Below are positions 61,927 through 64,000 of a stretch of 64,000 nt of DNA, one piece after another. The translations under genes and the position numbers were made by a program. The stretch lies in NCBI GenBank assembly GCA_002841765.1, contig PHAV01000011.1, positions 42,304 through 106,303 on the forward strand, given 5' to 3'. The stretch comes from Deltaproteobacteria bacterium HGW-Deltaproteobacteria-4 (GTDB lineage: Bacteria; Desulfobacterota; Desulfuromonadia; Desulfuromonadales; UBA2197). How positions within the stretch are numbered: position 1 is the stretch's first letter; the number at the start of each line of letters is the position of its first letter. The notes beneath the pieces are model-generated. The model was not told the origin of the DNA. It did no database searches and was given only the letters and a program-made list of their open reading frames with translations.

Positions 61927-62841
61927 TTACCATTTGATCGACTTGCGGATGCGATAGCGCAGCCAGATGGCGATACCGTTCATCAACAGGGTCATGGCGA
62001 GGAGGACGACACCGGCCGCAGCAGCATTAAGCTGAAAGGCTTCTTCCGGTCGTGAGGTCCAGTTGAACATCTGGATCGGCATGACGGTAAAGGGGTCGAG
62101 AACCCACTGGAAAGAGATAAAGGGGAATTCAGCGATAAAGGGTGATGTCGGTAGAAAAGCGATAAAGGTCAGGGCGCCGATGGTGATGATCGGGGCGGTC
62201 TCGCCAATGGCGCGGGACAGGCCGATGATCACGCCGGTGAGGACACCACCGGAAGAGTAGGGGAGGAGATGATCGGCAATCATCTGCCAGCGCGTCGCTC
62301 CCAGAGCGTAGGCGGCTTCGCGGATGCCGCCGGGGATGCCGCGCAGCGCTTCGCGGGTGGCGACGATGATGATCGGTAAGATCAGCAGCGCCAGGGTCAA
62401 GCCGGCAGAGAGGATGCTCTGCCCGAAACCGAAGGTCTGCACGAAGAGTCCCAGCGCCAACAGGCCGAAGACGATGGAGGGGATGCCGGCGAGATTCATG
62501 ACGTTGATCTCAATGATCGCCGTCCAGCGATTCTTCGGCGCGTATTCTTCCAGGTAGATACCGGCGCTGACGCCAAGGGGGATGGCGGCGCAGGCAGTGA
62601 CAAACATGACGAGGAAGGAGCCGACCCAGGCCGAGAGGATACCGGCCTTCTCGGCAAAACGTGACGGGAAAGAGGTAAAGAAGTCCGGCGTCAGGCGCGG
62701 CATACCGTCGATCGCCAGGCGGGTAAAGAGGGCGAGGAGGGTCAGCAGCGCCACCAGCAGGGCGACAAGACCGAGGAGGATAAAGAGCTGTTCGTAAAGG
62801 CGCTGTCGCCGGATGATTGTCTGCGTCTCAGGAAGATTCAT
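61927..62841 (-). CDS. pstA: Phosphate ABC transporter permease PstA
   Basis: A 304-residue membrane protein with six membrane segments, the binding-protein-dependent permease loop [20 protein letters not shown] and PstA markers [17 protein letters not shown] and [13 protein letters not shown]. It starts 2 bp after the PstC stop. Confidence 0.96.
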   Translation of the reverse strand: MNLPETQTIIRRQRLYEQLFILLGLVALLVALLTLLALFTRLAIDGMPRLTPDFFTSFPSRFAEKAGILSAWVGSFLVMFVTACAAIPLGVSAGIYLEEYAPKNRWTAIIEINVMNLAGIPSIVFGLLALGLFVQTFGFGQSILSAGLTLALLILPIIIVATREALRGIPGGIREAAYALGATRWQMIADHLLPYSSGGVLTGVIIGLSRAIGETAPIITIGALTFIAFLPTSPFIAEFPFISFQWVLDPFTVMPIQMFNWTSRPEEAFQLNAAAAGVVLLAMTLLMNGIAIWLRYRIRKSIKW

Positions 62842-62843
62842 AT

Positions 62844-63746
62844 TCAGTATTCCTCGCGGAATTTCTGCCGCAGCCAGTATCCGATCACGTTAAAGACCAG
62901 GGTGATCAAAAGCAGGGTCAGGCCGGCGGCAAAGATGGTTTTGTAGCCGATGCTGTCGTGCGGCAGGTCACCGAGGGAGACCTGGACGATAAAGGAGCTG
63001 ATCGTCGCTGCCGGTTGCAGGGGGTTCAGAGTCAGGTTCGGCTGCATGCCGGCGGCAACAGCGACGACCATGGTTTCACCGACGGCGCGGGAACTGCCGA
63101 GGGTCAAGGCGGCCGCCAGACCGGAGAAGGCGGCGGGGACGACAACGGTCAGGGCGGTGCGCAGGCGGGTAGCACCCATGGCATATGCCCCTTCGCGCAG
63201 CTGCATCGGTACCGCCCGCATGGCATCTTCGCTCACCGAGCTGATGTAGGGGACGATCATGATCCCCATGACCAGACCGGCCGAGAGCATGTTGAAGCCG
63301 GGGAGATCTGGATAGATCTTCTGCAGCAGCGGGGTGACGACGATCAGGGCGAAGTAGCCGAAGACCACGGTCGGCACCGCGCCAAGGATCTCCAGGATCG
63401 GTTTGATTGTTTCCCGCAGGCGCGGCGAAGCGAACTCGCTGATGTAGATCGCAATGGTCAGACCGAGGGGGACGGCGACCGACAGGGCGACCAGGGTGGT
63501 GGTGACGGTGCCGCTAATCAGGGTGATAATACCAAAGTGGGCGTCGTCGAAGAGCGGTGTCCACTGGGTGTCGGTGAGAAAATCAATGAGCGGTACCTCG
63601 GCAAAGAAGTTGAGCGATTCTTTGAGAAGAATGAAGATGATGGCAAAAGTGACCGCCACCGACGAACAGGCCGCGGCAAGGAGGCCGGTCTCGATCAGTC
63701 GCTCTTTGATTCGGCGTTTTCGGGCACGGGGGTGACTACTTTTCAT
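62844..63746 (-). CDS. pstC: Phosphate ABC transporter permease PstC
   Basis: A 300-residue membrane protein with six membrane segments. LGAVPTVVFGYFAL and EGAYAMGATRLRTALTVVVP followed by LGSSRAVGETMVVAVAAG are typical of PstC. It is separated from pstS by a strong hairpin. Confidence 0.96.
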   Translation of the reverse strand: MKSSHPRARKRRIKERLIETGLLAAACSSVAVTFAIIFILLKESLNFFAEVPLIDFLTDTQWTPLFDDAHFGIITLISGTVTTTLVALSVAVPLGLTIAIYISEFASPRLRETIKPILEILGAVPTVVFGYFALIVVTPLLQKIYPDLPGFNMLSAGLVMGIMIVPYISSVSEDAMRAVPMQLREGAYAMGATRLRTALTVVVPAAFSGLAAALTLGSSRAVGETMVVAVAAGMQPNLTLNPLQPAATISSFIVQVSLGDLPHDSIGYKTIFAAGLTLLLITLVFNVIGYWLRQKFREEY

Positions 63747-63786
63747 GGAGATTTCGCTTTCGTCCTGACGCTAGTTGGGAGAAGCG

Positions 63787-63827
63787 GCAATAGAGCAGGG
63801 CGCCTTGGTGGCGCCCTGCTCTATTGC
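63787..63827 (-). promoter_or_regulatory. Hairpin between pstS and pstC
   Basis: A perfect 18-bp stem with loop TTGGT on the plus strand (ACCAA in the RNA) and no T-run. Probably a partial terminator or mRNA stabiliser giving more PstS than permease. Confidence 0.8.
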
Positions 63828-63854
63828 AGGGAATGAATCCGGTCAGGCTCAGGA

Positions 63855-64000
63855 TTACTCTTTACCTTCGCGTTGCAGCAGTTCTTCGACGGAAACCCCC
63901 ACTTCTGCGACACCGCCAAAGCCGGTACCGACCTTCTTCCTGGCAACGTTCGCTTTGGCCAGAGCGTAGGCCTTTTCCGGCAGCGGCACATATTTGACCA
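63855..64000 (-). CDS. pstS: Phosphate-binding protein PstS, 3' end
   Basis: Only the last 48 codons are present (VKYVPLPEKAYALAKANV ... GKE, stop at 63855-63857). YVPLPEKAYALAKANV is a common PstS C-terminal pattern, and the position ahead of pstC confirms it. The rest lies outside the window. Confidence 0.82.
   Translation of the reverse strand, partial: VKYVPLPEKAYALAKANVARKKVGTGFGGVAEVGVSVEELLQREGKE

Overview
The window looks like chromosomal DNA of a Desulfuromonadales-type bacterium (Geobacter/Desulfuromonas relatives). The reasons are the density of multiheme c-type cytochromes, several sigma-54 regulators and promoters, a complete selenocysteine (Sec) pathway, and GC-rich genes separated by short palindromic intergenic repeats. 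This placement is inference; there is no rRNA in the window.

Layout. 1-6.5 kb: end of a TRAP transporter permease, an AEC-family permease, a chemotaxis receptor and DNA polymerase I. 6.6-7.3 kb: an RHH antitoxin and PIN toxin pair. 7.4-12.8 kb: selenium cluster of yedF, tRNA-Sec, selA, selB and selD; selD itself carries an in-frame UGA at the catalytic position. 12.9-20.1 kb: FKBP lipoprotein, outer-membrane barrel, YVTN propeller protein, TMTC-like membrane/TPR protein and a parvulin. 20.3-41.8 kb: electron-transfer region. It has two very large cytochromes (20312-24151 and 27334-30777), each interrupted at the same relative place by a UGA, a two-component pair between them, a porin-cytochrome operon (31162-37559), a tetraheme cytochrome, a 13-motif cytochrome and a sigma-54 response regulator. 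42-59.4 kb: proline/hydroxyproline catabolism (proC, PAS/sigma-54 activator, P5C dehydrogenase, proline dehydrogenase, a Liv-type ABC transporter, a HypD-like glycyl radical enzyme with its activase, and three membrane transporters). 59.5-64 kb: cytochrome b5-like protein, Rrf2 regulator and the pst-phoU phosphate operon, cut off in pstS.

Main result. The two large cytochromes are best read as Sec-containing octaheme proteins. In both, a conserved G-x-W-UGA-P-P-S-x-R-Q context is followed, at exactly +11 to +26, by a 6-bp hairpin with a 4-nt loop (AGGU or AGUU). Two stem pairs covary between the copies, and the loop sits where the fdhF SECIS loop sits. The Sec machinery needed is encoded about 10 kb away.

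Second result. Four genes (YVTN protein, both Sec cytochromes, tetraheme cytochrome) share a sigma-54-type -24/-12 element 150-185 bp upstream of the start codon. Each also has a palindrome of the form TGGGGCA-WW-TGCCCCA, or a degenerate version, 100-255 bp further upstream. This suggests one regulon controlled by an enhancer-binding protein, perhaps the response regulator at 40280-41752.

Third result. The 43-56 kb cluster links a HypD-like hydroxyproline dehydratase to proline and P5C dehydrogenases under what looks like a sigma-54 promoter with its own upstream palindromes.
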